A DNA stretch of 17,735 nucleotides from Clostridiales bacterium (GTDB lineage Bacteria > Bacillota > Clostridia > Oscillospirales > Ruminococcaceae), in NCBI GenBank assembly GCA_012523875.1, contig JAAYSW010000039.1, positions 1 to 17,735 of the forward strand, written 5' to 3'. Shown piece by piece: positions 8,373 through 15,547 of the stretch. Each line of letters opens with the position of its first letter. Within the stretch, counting starts at the first letter, position 1. Both the position numbers and the translations under genes were made by a program. The notes below the pieces were generated by a model. The model was not told the origin of the DNA, searched no databases, and was given only the letters and a program-made list of their open reading frames with translations.

Positions 8373-8984
8373 ATGAAGATTACATCAATTGCTCTGTATA
8401 AGGGCAAGGTTTATTGCGTTGAGATTGATGATGAAAAAAAACTTTATTTCCATAGGGATATTGTTTATGATTATGGTTTAAAGCATAATATGGAACTTGA
8501 TGAATCTAAGTTAGAAGCAATCTTTAATGCATCAGAAAAACGTAGGGCAAGGGAAAGAGCGTTATATCTACTTGATTATAGGGACCATTCCTATATTGAA
8601 CTTTTAGAGAAACTTGAGAAGAATTATGATGAGGATATATGCTTTGAGATTCTTGATAGCCTTGCTGAAAAGGGTCTAATTAATGATTGGCGTTATGCTG
8701 AAAACTTTGCTAGGAAGCTTTTTGAGGGAAAGAAGTATGGTGCTAATAGGGTTAGACAGGAGATGAGGCGGAGAGGGATTACACAAGAGATTATTGAGCA
8801 TATGCTTGAGAAGTATGAAGATGGTACATACGAGAGGTTAAAGGAAGTTATTAACAAGAAATATTTCAGGGATTTAGGGGATTATAAGAGTATAGAAAAG
8901 GTTAAAGCAGCTTTAGTAAGGCGTGGTTATAGATATAATGAAATAAATGAGGTTCTAAGGGACTTAAGAGAAGATGATGAGTAA
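8373..8984 (+). CDS. recX: Regulatory protein RecX
   Basis: A RecA modulator that binds RecA filaments and limits their extension or activity. At 203 residues it has the usual three-helix-repeat build: RARERALYLLDYRDHS (57-72), then GLINDWRYAENFARK (96-110), then KYGANRVRQEMRRRGI (116-131), and a further repeat toward the C-terminus. The N-terminal 50 residues form a strand-rich cap common in Firmicute RecX. ATG begins two bases after the recA stop; the ribosome site overlaps the end of recA (GGAGAAGAATAGG) and is weak, so translational coupling to recA is likely. This keeps the modulator in proportion to RecA. Confidence 0.92.
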   Translation: MKITSIALYKGKVYCVEIDDEKKLYFHRDIVYDYGLKHNMELDESKLEAIFNASEKRRARERALYLLDYRDHSYIELLEKLEKNYDEDICFEILDSLAEKGLINDWRYAENFARKLFEGKKYGANRVRQEMRRRGITQEIIEHMLEKYEDGTYERLKEVINKKYFRDLGDYKSIEKVKAALVRRGYRYNEINEVLRDLREDDE

Positions 8985-9054
8985 GTTAACTATAATGAAA
9001 ACAGGGTAAAGCAAAAATATTTAGCATAAAATTAATTCAAAAAGGAAGATGGTA

Positions 9055-10380
9055 ATGTCAGTTAGAATAGGGATGGTCTCACTTGGTTGTTCAAAAAACC
9101 TTGTTGATTCTGAGCGAATGTTATATAAGATAAGAAAGAAAGGCTATGAAATTATCACTGATGCTGGTCTTGCCGATATTGTAATTATAAATACTTGTGG
9201 TTTTATACAATCTGCAAAAGAAGAGGCTATCGAAACAATTCTGGAGTTTTGTGAGCTAAAATCAGAAGGAAGAATTAAGAAGATTATTATTACAGGTTGC
9301 CTAGCCCAACGTTATAAAGAAGAAACAGCAGAGCTTTTTCCAGAGGCTGATGCTGTTATTGGCATTGGTTGTAATGAAGATATTATTGACGTTATCGAAA
9401 ATATCCTTTCTGAAAAAAGGGTAGTAAAGTTTGATGATAAGGAAAAGCTAAAGCTAACTGGTGGGAGGATTATTTCCACTTTACCGTTTTTTGCATACCT
9501 CAAAATCGCCGAGGGATGCAGTAACTCCTGTTCATATTGTGCAATTCCATCCATAAGGGGAAGGTACAGAAGCGTTCCTATGGAGGAAGTCCTTGAGGAA
9601 GCTAGATGGCTTGCAGAAAATGGTGTTACAGAAATAATTTTAATTGCACAGGATAGTACACGCTATGGAATTGATTTATATAAAGAAATTAAATTACCTG
9701 AATTGCTACGAGAATTATGTAAGATTGATAAGATTAAGTGGATAAGGGTGCTTTATTGCTATCCAGAGAGGGTGACGGATGAGCTTTTGGATGTAATTGC
9801 AAGTGAGGATAAAATTGTAAAGTACATGGATATTCCAATTCAGCATTGTGACAAGGATATTCTTAGAGCGATGAACAGAAGTGGAAGTGAGGAGGAATTG
9901 AGAGCTTTATTTGCAAAAATCAGAGCGAAGATTCCTGATATTACACTTAGAACGACGCTTATTACAGGGTTTCCAAAGGAAAGTGGCGAACAATATGTTA
10001 AGCTCGCTGAATTTGTAAAGGATATGGAATTTGATAGGCTTGGTTGTTTCGCTTATTCCGAGGAGGAGGGAACGGTTGCCGCAAGTATGGATGGACAGAT
10101 TGATGAAGAAACACGTCAGAAGCGTGCTGAAATTATTATGGATATGCAGAATATTGTCGCTGAAAAGAAAAATGCCGAGAAGCTTGGTAGGGTAATAGAA
10201 GCTGTTGTTGAGGGTTATGATAGATTTGGTGAATGTTATTTTGGACGTACGGCAGCGGATGCACCTGATATCGATGGGAAGGTTTTCTTCACTTCTGATA
10301 AAAAGCTGAAGGTTGGCGAGTATGTTAATATCGAGATAACTGAAACGCTAGACTATGATTTGATTGGAGTTGTAAAATGA
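9055..10380 (+). CDS. rimO: Ribosomal protein uS12 methylthiotransferase
   Basis: A radical SAM enzyme adding a methylthio group to the conserved aspartate of ribosomal protein S12. Counted from the chosen start (441 residues), the N-terminal cluster cysteines are Cys12, Cys48 and Cys82. The radical SAM motif is Cys155-x3-Cys159-x2-Cys162 (GCSNSCSYC). The C-terminal 65 or so residues form the TRAM domain. RimO rather than MiaB is indicated by MVSLGCSKNLVDSE at the start and AIPSIRGRYRS after the cluster. An earlier in-frame ATG at 9049 touches the ribosome site AAAGGAAG (9041-9048) and would have no spacing. The ATG at 9055 is six bases away and matches the family start. The stop overlaps the pgsA start. 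Confidence 0.96.
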   Translation: MSVRIGMVSLGCSKNLVDSERMLYKIRKKGYEIITDAGLADIVIINTCGFIQSAKEEAIETILEFCELKSEGRIKKIIITGCLAQRYKEETAELFPEADAVIGIGCNEDIIDVIENILSEKRVVKFDDKEKLKLTGGRIISTLPFFAYLKIAEGCSNSCSYCAIPSIRGRYRSVPMEEVLEEARWLAENGVTEIILIAQDSTRYGIDLYKEIKLPELLRELCKIDKIKWIRVLYCYPERVTDELLDVIASEDKIVKYMDIPIQHCDKDILRAMNRSGSEEELRALFAKIRAKIPDITLRTTLITGFPKESGEQYVKLAEFVKDMEFDRLGCFAYSEEEGTVAASMDGQIDEETRQKRAEIIMDMQNIVAEKKNAEKLGRVIEAVVEGYDRFGECYFGRTAADAPDIDGKVFFTSDKKLKVGEYVNIEITETLDYDLIGVVK

Positions 10381-10949
10381 ATTTACCAAACAAACTTACT
10401 TTGCTGAGGTTTTGCCTTGTACCTGTATTTTTGCTATTCATTTATCTAGCAATGCCGCTAAATTATATGATAGCATTAATTGTATTCATAATCGCATCAG
10501 CGACCGACGCACTTGATGGGCATATTGCAAGGAAGCATAATCTTATTACTGATTTTGGTAAGTTCCTTGACCCGCTTGCAGATAAAGTGCTTGTAATATC
10601 AGCGTTAGTGGTGCTTGTTGATTTGAAGATAATGAGTGCCATTCCGCTAATAATAATTATTACAAGGGAATTCATGGTTTCAGGATTAAGGCTTGTAGTT
10701 GCAGATGAGGGAGTCGTTGTACCAGCAGGGATATGGGGAAAATTAAAGACTGCCTTTACAATGGTTACAATAATTGTCGCATTATTGTGGTTGAGTATCA
10801 CCAATGATTTTGCTTTTAATATGTCAAGCACGGGAAAAATTATTGATATAATAATCCTAATTTTAATATGGATTTCGACAATTTTAACAGTGATTTCAGG
10901 TTTAATCTATCTTAAAGCATTCTGGAAATACATTGATACTGATAAATAG
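10377..10949 (+). CDS. pgsA: CDP-diacylglycerol-glycerol-3-phosphate phosphatidyltransferase
   Basis: A membrane enzyme making phosphatidylglycerol phosphate from CDP-diacylglycerol and glycerol-3-phosphate, the committed step to phosphatidylglycerol. The CDP-alcohol phosphotransferase signature is complete: Asp44, Asp47-Gly48, Ala51-Arg52, Gly61, Asp65 and Asp69. Length (190 residues) and several hydrophobic helices (about 8-24, 29-43, 70-82, 88-98, 125-141 and 155-178) fit the family. The N-terminus NLPNKLTLLRF is the usual PgsA opening. The ATG overlaps the rimO TGA by four bases (ATGA), so the pair is coupled. A rimO-pgsA pair is common in clostridia, where cinA often comes next; here the operon appears to end, though I see no clear terminator. 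Confidence 0.95.
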   Translation: MNLPNKLTLLRFCLVPVFLLFIYLAMPLNYMIALIVFIIASATDALDGHIARKHNLITDFGKFLDPLADKVLVISALVVLVDLKIMSAIPLIIIITREFMVSGLRLVVADEGVVVPAGIWGKLKTAFTMVTIIVALLWLSITNDFAFNMSSTGKIIDIIILILIWISTILTVISGLIYLKAFWKYIDTDK

Positions 10950-11025
10950 TTGGATTATAACGTAAAACCTATACAGAGAAACAAAATCTGAAACATTAGT
11001 TCAATAAATAATTCCATATAAATTA

Positions 11026-11054
11026 TTGACAAAATTCAGCGGATTGTATATAAT
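11026..11054 (+). promoter_or_regulatory. Sigma-A promoter of the 84-residue gene, perfect consensus
   Basis: TTGACA (11026-11031) and TATAAT (11049-11054) are exact consensus boxes with a 17-base spacer. Transcription should begin near 11061, giving a leader of about 74 bases before the ATG at 11135. The strength is surprising for a small protein of unknown function, and suggests abundant or tightly controlled expression. Confidence 0.92.
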
Positions 11055-11077
11055 GAATTATATATACATACGCATAT

Positions 11078-11099
11078 TGTGATTAATAAATCAATCACA
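11078..11099. promoter_or_regulatory. Inverted repeat in the leader, possible operator or stem-loop
   Basis: TGTGATT (11078-11084) and AATCACA (11093-11099) are perfect complements separated by eight bases. The repeat starts about 17 bases after the predicted transcription start and ends before the ribosome site of the 84-residue gene. It could be a roadblock operator for a dimeric repressor or a small hairpin in the mRNA leader. The sequence does not decide between them. Confidence 0.5.
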
Positions 11100-11134
11100 T
11101 AAAAAAATGAATTTGTTTCTGAATGGAGGGTGAT

Positions 11135-11389
11135 ATGCATAGGGTAGATTTTTCACCTAAGGACAATATTTATCGTACAACTCGAAAGGGCAATGTTGCT
11201 GAAATAATCGAATGCAAGGACGAATTTTGTATAACGATTTATGATGTTATATTTGTTCATGGTACGCTTTATTGTGTCGACTTACCAAAGGATAAAATAT
11301 TGTTATCTAAAAGTTTCCCAAGAACTAAAGAAAAAAATAGCCTTATGGACTATGCTTTGGAGATAGATACAATTATATTTGAAAATTAA
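11135..11389 (+). CDS. Small protein of unknown function, 84 residues
   Basis: I do not recognise this protein. It has no signal peptide, membrane segment or known motif. It is mixed charged and beta-rich in look, with a central hydrophobic strand region around 33-50 (ITIYDVIFVHGTLYCVDL) and Cys27, Cys32 and Cys47. A longer frame from ATG 11123 would swallow the ribosome site GGAGGGTGAT (11125-11134). The ATG at 11135, five bases after GGAGG, is therefore the start. It has its own perfect promoter, a leader inverted repeat and a strong ribosome site, all of which argue that it is a real gene. Its stop codon lies within sequence that can pair with the left arm of the terminator before cysE, so its translation might influence cysE. 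That link is inference. Confidence 0.75.
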   Translation: MHRVDFSPKDNIYRTTRKGNVAEIIECKDEFCITIYDVIFVHGTLYCVDLPKDKILLSKSFPRTKEKNSLMDYALEIDTIIFEN

Positions 11390-11499
11390 AGGGCTATTTA
11401 TATTTTATTTAATAATGACCATAATTCACTTTCACATTTGCTTACACTAAAATTAGTTAGCATTTATATAAGATTATGGTGTATTTAACCGCCTTTTGA
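11386..11499 (+). promoter_or_regulatory. Possible structured leader and antiterminator before cysE
   Basis: TTAAAGGGC (11386-11394), which includes the stop codon of the 84-residue gene, can pair over nine bases (two G.U) with GCCTTTTGA (11491-11499), the left arm of the downstream terminator. Nested inside is an eight-base perfect pairing, ACCATAAT (11418-11425) with ATTATGGT (11473-11480). Inside that is a small hairpin, ACTAA (11446-11450) with TTAGT (11453-11457). Terminator and long-range pairing are mutually exclusive, the hallmark of an attenuator. No T-box, SAM or other riboswitch consensus was recognised. The fold was made by eye. Confidence 0.35.
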
Positions 11500-11527
11500 A
11501 GCAGATGGCATCAGAGGGCGATTTTTT
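11490..11527 (+). terminator. Intrinsic terminator just upstream of cysE
   Basis: CGCCTTTTGA (11490-11499) pairs fully with TCAGAGGGCG (11511-11520), ten base pairs including two G.U wobbles, with an 11-base loop. It is followed by ATTTTTT (11521-11527). It ends only 20 bases before the cysE start. It is therefore either the terminator of the 84-residue gene, 100 bases past its stop, or a regulated terminator for cysE-cysS. I see no good promoter between the terminator and cysE. Confidence 0.8.
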
Positions 11528-11547
11528 GCTTTAGGTTGGTGATTGCA

Positions 11548-12204
11548 TTGTTGAGAAATCTTAGGGAAGAAATTGAACTAATTAAGCAACGTGACCCAGC
11601 GGCAAGAAATTCTCTAGAGATATGGCTTACATATTCAGGTCTTCATGCTGTTCGGAGTTACAGGAAGGCAAATTGGTTTTATAGAAGAAAGCTATATACA
11701 ATAGCAAGAATTATTTCGCAATGGTCAAGGTTTTTTACGGGAATAGAAATTCATCCAGGTGCAACAATAGGAAAGGGACTGTTTATAGATCACGGAATGG
11801 GTGTTGTTATTGGTGAAACAACAGAAATTGGAGATAATTGTGTTTTATATCAGGGGGTAACACTTGGTGGTACAGGTAAGGAGAAAGGGAAAAGGCATCC
11901 TACCTTGGGCAATAATGTTATGGTTGGTGCTGGAGCAAAGGTGCTTGGACCATTCAATGTCGGCGATAATGTTAAAATTGCTGCTAATGCAGTTGTACTT
12001 AACGAGATACCACCTAACTGCACGGCAGTTGGAGTTCCTGCAAGGGTAGTGAAGCGTGATGGAATGAGGGTTGCGACTGATTTAGACCAAATTCATATGC
12101 CAGACCCAGTTTCACAGGAGATGTGCAAGTTAAAACAAATGATAGAACAGCTTAATAAAGAATTGCGAGATTGTAAGGAGCGTAACAGTCAAAAAGGGGA
12201 GTAA
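11548..12204 (+). CDS. cysE: Serine O-acetyltransferase
   Basis: Acetylates L-serine with acetyl-CoA to give O-acetylserine, the substrate of cysteine synthase. From the chosen start it has 218 residues. An N-terminal helical domain with RDPAARN (15-21) is followed by left-handed beta-helix hexapeptide repeats (about 68-165). The active-site pair Asp81-His82 (IDHG) and His117 (KRHPTLG) are present, as is GVPARVVK (162-169). The C-terminal 40 residues look like a coiled coil. The start is uncertain. Upstream TTG 11536 and GTG 11539 overlap the ribosome site GGTGAT (11538-11543), whereas TTG 11548 is well spaced and gives the family opening MLRNLREEI; TTG 11551 is also possible. It lies behind a terminator and six bases before cysS. 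Confidence 0.93.
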   Translation: MLRNLREEIELIKQRDPAARNSLEIWLTYSGLHAVRSYRKANWFYRRKLYTIARIISQWSRFFTGIEIHPGATIGKGLFIDHGMGVVIGETTEIGDNCVLYQGVTLGGTGKEKGKRHPTLGNNVMVGAGAKVLGPFNVGDNVKIAANAVVLNEIPPNCTAVGVPARVVKRDGMRVATDLDQIHMPDPVSQEMCKLKQMIEQLNKELRDCKERNSQKGE

Positions 12205-12210
12205 TTATTG

Positions 12211-13605
12211 ATGAAAATATATAATACAATGACGAAAACAAAGGAAGAATTTGTACCAATTAAGGAAAAAGAAGTTAATATTTATGCTTGCGGACCGACT
12301 GTTTATAATCTTATTCACATAGGAAATGCAAGGCCTATTTGTGCATTTGATGTTCTAAGAAGATATTTGCAATATAAAGGATATGAGGTTAATTACATCC
12401 AAAACTTTACGGATGTTGATGATAAAATTATAAAAAAAGCAAATGAAGAGGGCGTTTCCTCCACTGAAGTATCAGAAAGATATATTGCAGAATATATGAG
12501 GGATGCAAGAGGGTTAAATGTACTAGATGCTGATATTCATCCGAAGGTTACTGAAAGTATGGATAAGATTATTGATATAATAAAAGTGCTTGTTGATAAT
12601 GAGTATGCTTATGAGAAAAATGGTGATGTCTATTTTAGAGCGTTGAAGTTTGAAGAATACGGTAAGCTGTCGAAAATGCCGATTGAGGATTTGCAGACGG
12701 GTGCGAGAATTGATGTAAACAATCAAAAGGAAGATTCACTTGATTTTGCGATTTGGAAGGCTGCAAAGCCAGATGAACCGCATTGGGATTCACCATGGGG
12801 TAAGGGCAGACCTGGCTGGCATATTGAATGTTCAGCCATGTCACGTCATCATGTGGGTAGAACGCTTGATATTCACTGTGGTGGACAGGATTTAATTTTC
12901 CCGCATCATGAAAATGAAATTGCTCAAAGTGAGGCTGCAACAGGTGTTCCACTTGCAAAGTATTGGATGCATAATGGATATATAAATGTTGATAATAGGA
13001 AAATGTCAAAATCTCTTGGCAACTTTTTTACAGCAAGGGAAGTGGCTGAAAAATATGGATATGAAGTTGTTAGATATATGATGGTTCAAGCACATTATAG
13101 AAGCCCAATTAATTATAATATTGAACTGCTTGATGCTTGTAAAGCATCGCTTGAACGTTTGTATAATTGTAGAGAAAGTCTTGATAGGGCAATTGGTGTT
13201 GCTAAATCTGGGGAGATAACTAATGAATCAAAGGAGATTTTTGCTAGCCGTAAGGAACAGTTCATAACAGCAATGGATGATGATTTAAATACTGCTGATG
13301 GAATTACTGCTATATTTGAATTAGTTAGGGACTTAAACACAATGTCTGCTGATAGCAACACATCAAAGGAACAGCTTATTGCTGGTGCTGAAGTTTTCGA
13401 TGAACTAACGGGAGTTTTGGGGTTAATGTATAATAGAAATAACGAGCAAGAGATACCGCAGGAAATTTTAGAACTTGTTGAACAAAGAAAACAGGCACGC
13501 AAGGATAAAAACTTCACTCTTGCAGATGAAATAAGGGATAAGATTTCAGGTTTGGGTTATATTGTTGAAGAAACACGACAGGGAGTTAATATAACTAAAA
13601 AGTAA
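12211..13605 (+). CDS. cysS: Cysteinyl-tRNA synthetase
   Basis: Charges tRNA-Cys with cysteine using ATP, in the cytoplasm. The 464 residues cover a class I synthetase: the zinc-site and opening motif YACGPTVYN (25-33), the HIGH-type motif HIGN (36-39), GWHIECSAMS (about 204-213) carrying another zinc cysteine, and KMSKS (264-268). A helical anticodon-binding region closes it. ATG 12211 matches the family start; TTG 12208 directly before it is nearer the ribosome site GGGGAG and could be used, adding one residue. It follows cysE by six bases. cysE-cysS pairing is well known in Firmicutes, where cysteine supply and tRNA charging are controlled together. Confidence 0.97.
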   Translation: MKIYNTMTKTKEEFVPIKEKEVNIYACGPTVYNLIHIGNARPICAFDVLRRYLQYKGYEVNYIQNFTDVDDKIIKKANEEGVSSTEVSERYIAEYMRDARGLNVLDADIHPKVTESMDKIIDIIKVLVDNEYAYEKNGDVYFRALKFEEYGKLSKMPIEDLQTGARIDVNNQKEDSLDFAIWKAAKPDEPHWDSPWGKGRPGWHIECSAMSRHHVGRTLDIHCGGQDLIFPHHENEIAQSEAATGVPLAKYWMHNGYINVDNRKMSKSLGNFFTAREVAEKYGYEVVRYMMVQAHYRSPINYNIELLDACKASLERLYNCRESLDRAIGVAKSGEITNESKEIFASRKEQFITAMDDDLNTADGITAIFELVRDLNTMSADSNTSKEQLIAGAEVFDELTGVLGLMYNRNNEQEIPQEILELVEQRKQARKDKNFTLADEIRDKISGLGYIVEETRQGVNITKK

Positions 13606-13634
13606 GCTTTATAGAATTTAAAATCGGAGGGAAA

Positions 13635-14411
13635 ATGAGAAATAAGTCGAAACTAACTACAATTTTAATATTTATTTGTGGAGCAACATTGCTTATGAGT
13701 ATTGCATTGGCTTTTAAATCATGTACTCAAACAAACCAAGTAGTTATTGATATGTCAGAGGTGCAATTAATTCAACTTGATGATATTCAGGAGGGAGATC
13801 CCATCGCTATTGTTAAGACAAATTTAGGTGAGATAAGGGCTGTACTCTACCCCGAGGAAGCACCGAAAACTGTTGAGAACTTTATTGCACTAGCTGAAAG
13901 CGGATATTATGATGGAACATATATTTATAAGGTTGAACCGAGTATTTGTTTTTCGGCAGGAAGTAAGGATTCAAATGGCTTATCTGAAATAGATTTTGAA
14001 GCTGAAAATCAAAAGGCACCTGTCGAGATGAGTGCAAATCTTTGGCCTTTTAGAGGAGCTTTTTGCACCTTGCCATATCAAGATGAGCTAAGTTTTTGGG
14101 AAAAATTAAGGGGTCAAACTAAAGAATATACAAGCAGTAAGTTTATGGTTTTAAATTCAATTAATTTTGATGAAGAAACGAAAAACGCTCTTTTAGAGGC
14201 TAATAAAAGTGATGAAATTGCAAATGCCTTTATTGAAGATGGGGGGATCCCCAACTTCTCGCAGGTTTATCCTATTTTTGCACAAACATACGAAGGATTT
14301 GAGATTATAGATAAAATAACGGCGGTTGAAATATATCTTGAACAGAAAAATAATAAGCCCAAAGAGGATATAATAATAGAAAGTATAGAAATTTCAACTT
14401 ATATGAAATAA
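13635..14411 (+). CDS. Membrane-anchored cyclophilin-like protein, catalytic residues missing
   Basis: A 258-residue protein with a hydrophobic N-terminal segment (about 8-27), probably an uncleaved anchor or signal; the following SC at 29-30 is a poor lipobox. A cyclophilin fold is visible from about 56: VKTNLGEIRAVLYPEEAPKTV, then ENFIALAESGYYDGTYIYK, and at the end FAQTYEGFEIIDKITAVE (215-232). The catalytic FHR is replaced by IYK (97-99), the QGGD block by SAGS, and the GSQFFI block by SSKFMV (167-172), so prolyl isomerase activity is doubtful. The frame is intact with a good ribosome site (CGGAGGG), so it is not a decayed gene. It follows cysS by 29 bases and precedes an intact cyclophilin, from which it may have diverged into a binding or scaffold role at the membrane. 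Confidence 0.8.
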   Translation: MRNKSKLTTILIFICGATLLMSIALAFKSCTQTNQVVIDMSEVQLIQLDDIQEGDPIAIVKTNLGEIRAVLYPEEAPKTVENFIALAESGYYDGTYIYKVEPSICFSAGSKDSNGLSEIDFEAENQKAPVEMSANLWPFRGAFCTLPYQDELSFWEKLRGQTKEYTSSKFMVLNSINFDEETKNALLEANKSDEIANAFIEDGGIPNFSQVYPIFAQTYEGFEIIDKITAVEIYLEQKNNKPKEDIIIESIEISTYMK

Positions 14412-14559
14412 TGCGATATGAGAAAAAAATATTATTATGATGTTTTATGTCTAAAAAGGGAATGATATAAATAATTATATAAAGTAACAGAGATGTTGTA
14501 ATAAATTCAAATGTTTGATGTTAAATCTTACAATAAAAACAAGTGGGGCTGGAAAACTC

Positions 14560-14588
14560 TTTACAAAATTAAAAAGTTATTGTATAAT
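14560..14588 (+). promoter_or_regulatory. Sigma-A promoter of the lipoprotein cyclophilin gene
   Basis: TTTACA (14560-14565) and TATAAT (14583-14588) are separated by 17 bases, one mismatch from perfect consensus. Transcription should begin near 14595, about 80 bases before the start codon. The rest of the 264-base gap holds only a loose inverted repeat (TTGTAA 14496-14501, TTACAA 14528-14533) around a small TCAAA/TTTGA hairpin (14507-14518), with no T-run, so I do not call it a terminator. Confidence 0.85.
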
Positions 14589-14675
14589 AATTAGGTTAAA
14601 CATATTTACTTTATTAGGGATTATTTGGATTTCTAAATAGGATAATTAGTAAGATTAAAATATGAGGTGTTAAAA

Positions 14676-15422
14676 ATGTTTAAAAGGATGGTAATTGCGA
14701 TGGTTTGTGCAGCTATGATGGCAGGCGGATTAACAGGGTGTGGACCTGATAAAGCAAACAATGTTCCAGTGGATTCTATACAAAACTTTACAAAGCCAGC
14801 TAAAAATGAGGAAATCGTCGTTCTTACAATAAAAGATTATGGCGATATTAAAATAAAAGTGTTCGATAATTTTGCTGAAAAGGGCTCAAAAAACTTCAAG
14901 GAATTAACTAAACAAGGATATTATGACGGGGTTATATTCCATAGAATAATTGAGAATTTTATGATACAGGGCGGAGACCCTCAAGGTACTGGCAGGGGCG
15001 GCGAAAGTATTTGGGGTGGCAAATTTGATGGTGGGACTTCAAGCAACCTTTATCACTTTGCAGGGGCAGTTGCCTATGCTAATAGTGGTGCAACAAGCAC
15101 TAATGGAAGCCAATTTTACATTGTAACAGGTGAAAAGCAAACTGATGCGTCATTAGCACAGAATGAGCAATATGTTAAGAGTAAGTATAACCGTAATGCT
15201 TATACTGATGAGGTTAAGCAAAAGTATAAGGAAGTAGGTGGAACACCTTTCCTTGATGGTGGGTATACAGTTTTTGGGCAGGTTATTGATGGTTTGGATA
15301 TTGTCTATGAAATATCAAAAGTGAGAACGGGTGCTGATGATAAACCAGTTGAAGATATTGTAATTGAGAAGGCAAAGGTTATAAAGTATGATGGTAGTGA
15401 AATTAATTGGACTTTGGAATAA
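14676..15422 (+). CDS. Lipoprotein peptidyl-prolyl cis-trans isomerase (cyclophilin)
   Basis: A 248-residue cyclophilin that should speed proline isomerisation during folding of exported proteins. The N-terminus is a lipoprotein signal with LTGC, giving lipidated Cys22. The catalytic domain (about 47-238) carries FHR (88-90), MIQGGDPQGTG (96-106), GSQFYI (144-149) and GYTVFGQVIDG (196-206). An insert of about 38 residues (152-190) between the last two blocks is rich in charged residues and also occurs in clostridial cyclophilins. The longer frame from GTG 14667 overlaps the ribosome site GAGGTG (14664-14669). ATG 14676, six bases away, is the start and leaves an ideal signal peptide. It has its own promoter and follows a degenerate relative. 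Confidence 0.94.
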   Translation: MFKRMVIAMVCAAMMAGGLTGCGPDKANNVPVDSIQNFTKPAKNEEIVVLTIKDYGDIKIKVFDNFAEKGSKNFKELTKQGYYDGVIFHRIIENFMIQGGDPQGTGRGGESIWGGKFDGGTSSNLYHFAGAVAYANSGATSTNGSQFYIVTGEKQTDASLAQNEQYVKSKYNRNAYTDEVKQKYKEVGGTPFLDGGYTVFGQVIDGLDIVYEISKVRTGADDKPVEDIVIEKAKVIKYDGSEINWTLE

Positions 15423-15441
15423 TTAAAAGCAGTAAAATAAT

Positions 15442-15472
15442 TTGAATTAATTGGATAATATGGTGTTATATT
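15442..15472 (+). promoter_or_regulatory. Weak candidate promoter upstream of murA
   Basis: TTGAAT (15442-15447) and TATATT (15467-15472) resemble sigma-A boxes but are 19 bases apart, and the region is AT-rich, so chance matches are easy. The 125-base gap before murA contains no T-run terminator. murA could equally be read from the cyclophilin promoter. Confidence 0.25.
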
Positions 15473-15547
15473 GTTCATACTGAAATAAGAGAAATATAAA
15501 AAAATATAGAAAACTATCCTGCTATGAGCGGTTAAGGGGAGAATGAT

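Noticed and set aside
11078..11099. CRP/FNR-like site, from TGTGA and TCACA half-sites
   Set aside because: The half-sites are 12 bases apart rather than 6, and the repeat lies downstream of the predicted transcription start. It is kept only as a generic inverted repeat.
11438..11472. Promoter for cysE: TTGCTT with TATAAG
   Set aside because: The boxes are 23 bases apart, far beyond a workable spacer, and transcription from there would still have to pass the terminator at 11490-11527.
11473..11500. T-box (Cys) riboswitch upstream of cysE, suggested by GGTG followed by AACCGCC
   Set aside because: The T-box core needs GGTGG-N-ACCGC nearly contiguous; here six extra bases intervene. The roughly 200-base stem I would have to overlap the 84-residue gene, and I see no specifier-loop features.
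13113..13517. 134-codon open frame on the minus strand within cysS
   Set aside because: It is antisense to the conserved part of cysS and Ser/Leu-rich as expected from reversed codons, with no ribosome site or known motif. The other minus-strand frames, for example 3052-3417, 10463-10831 and 12635-13009, were rejected for the same reason.
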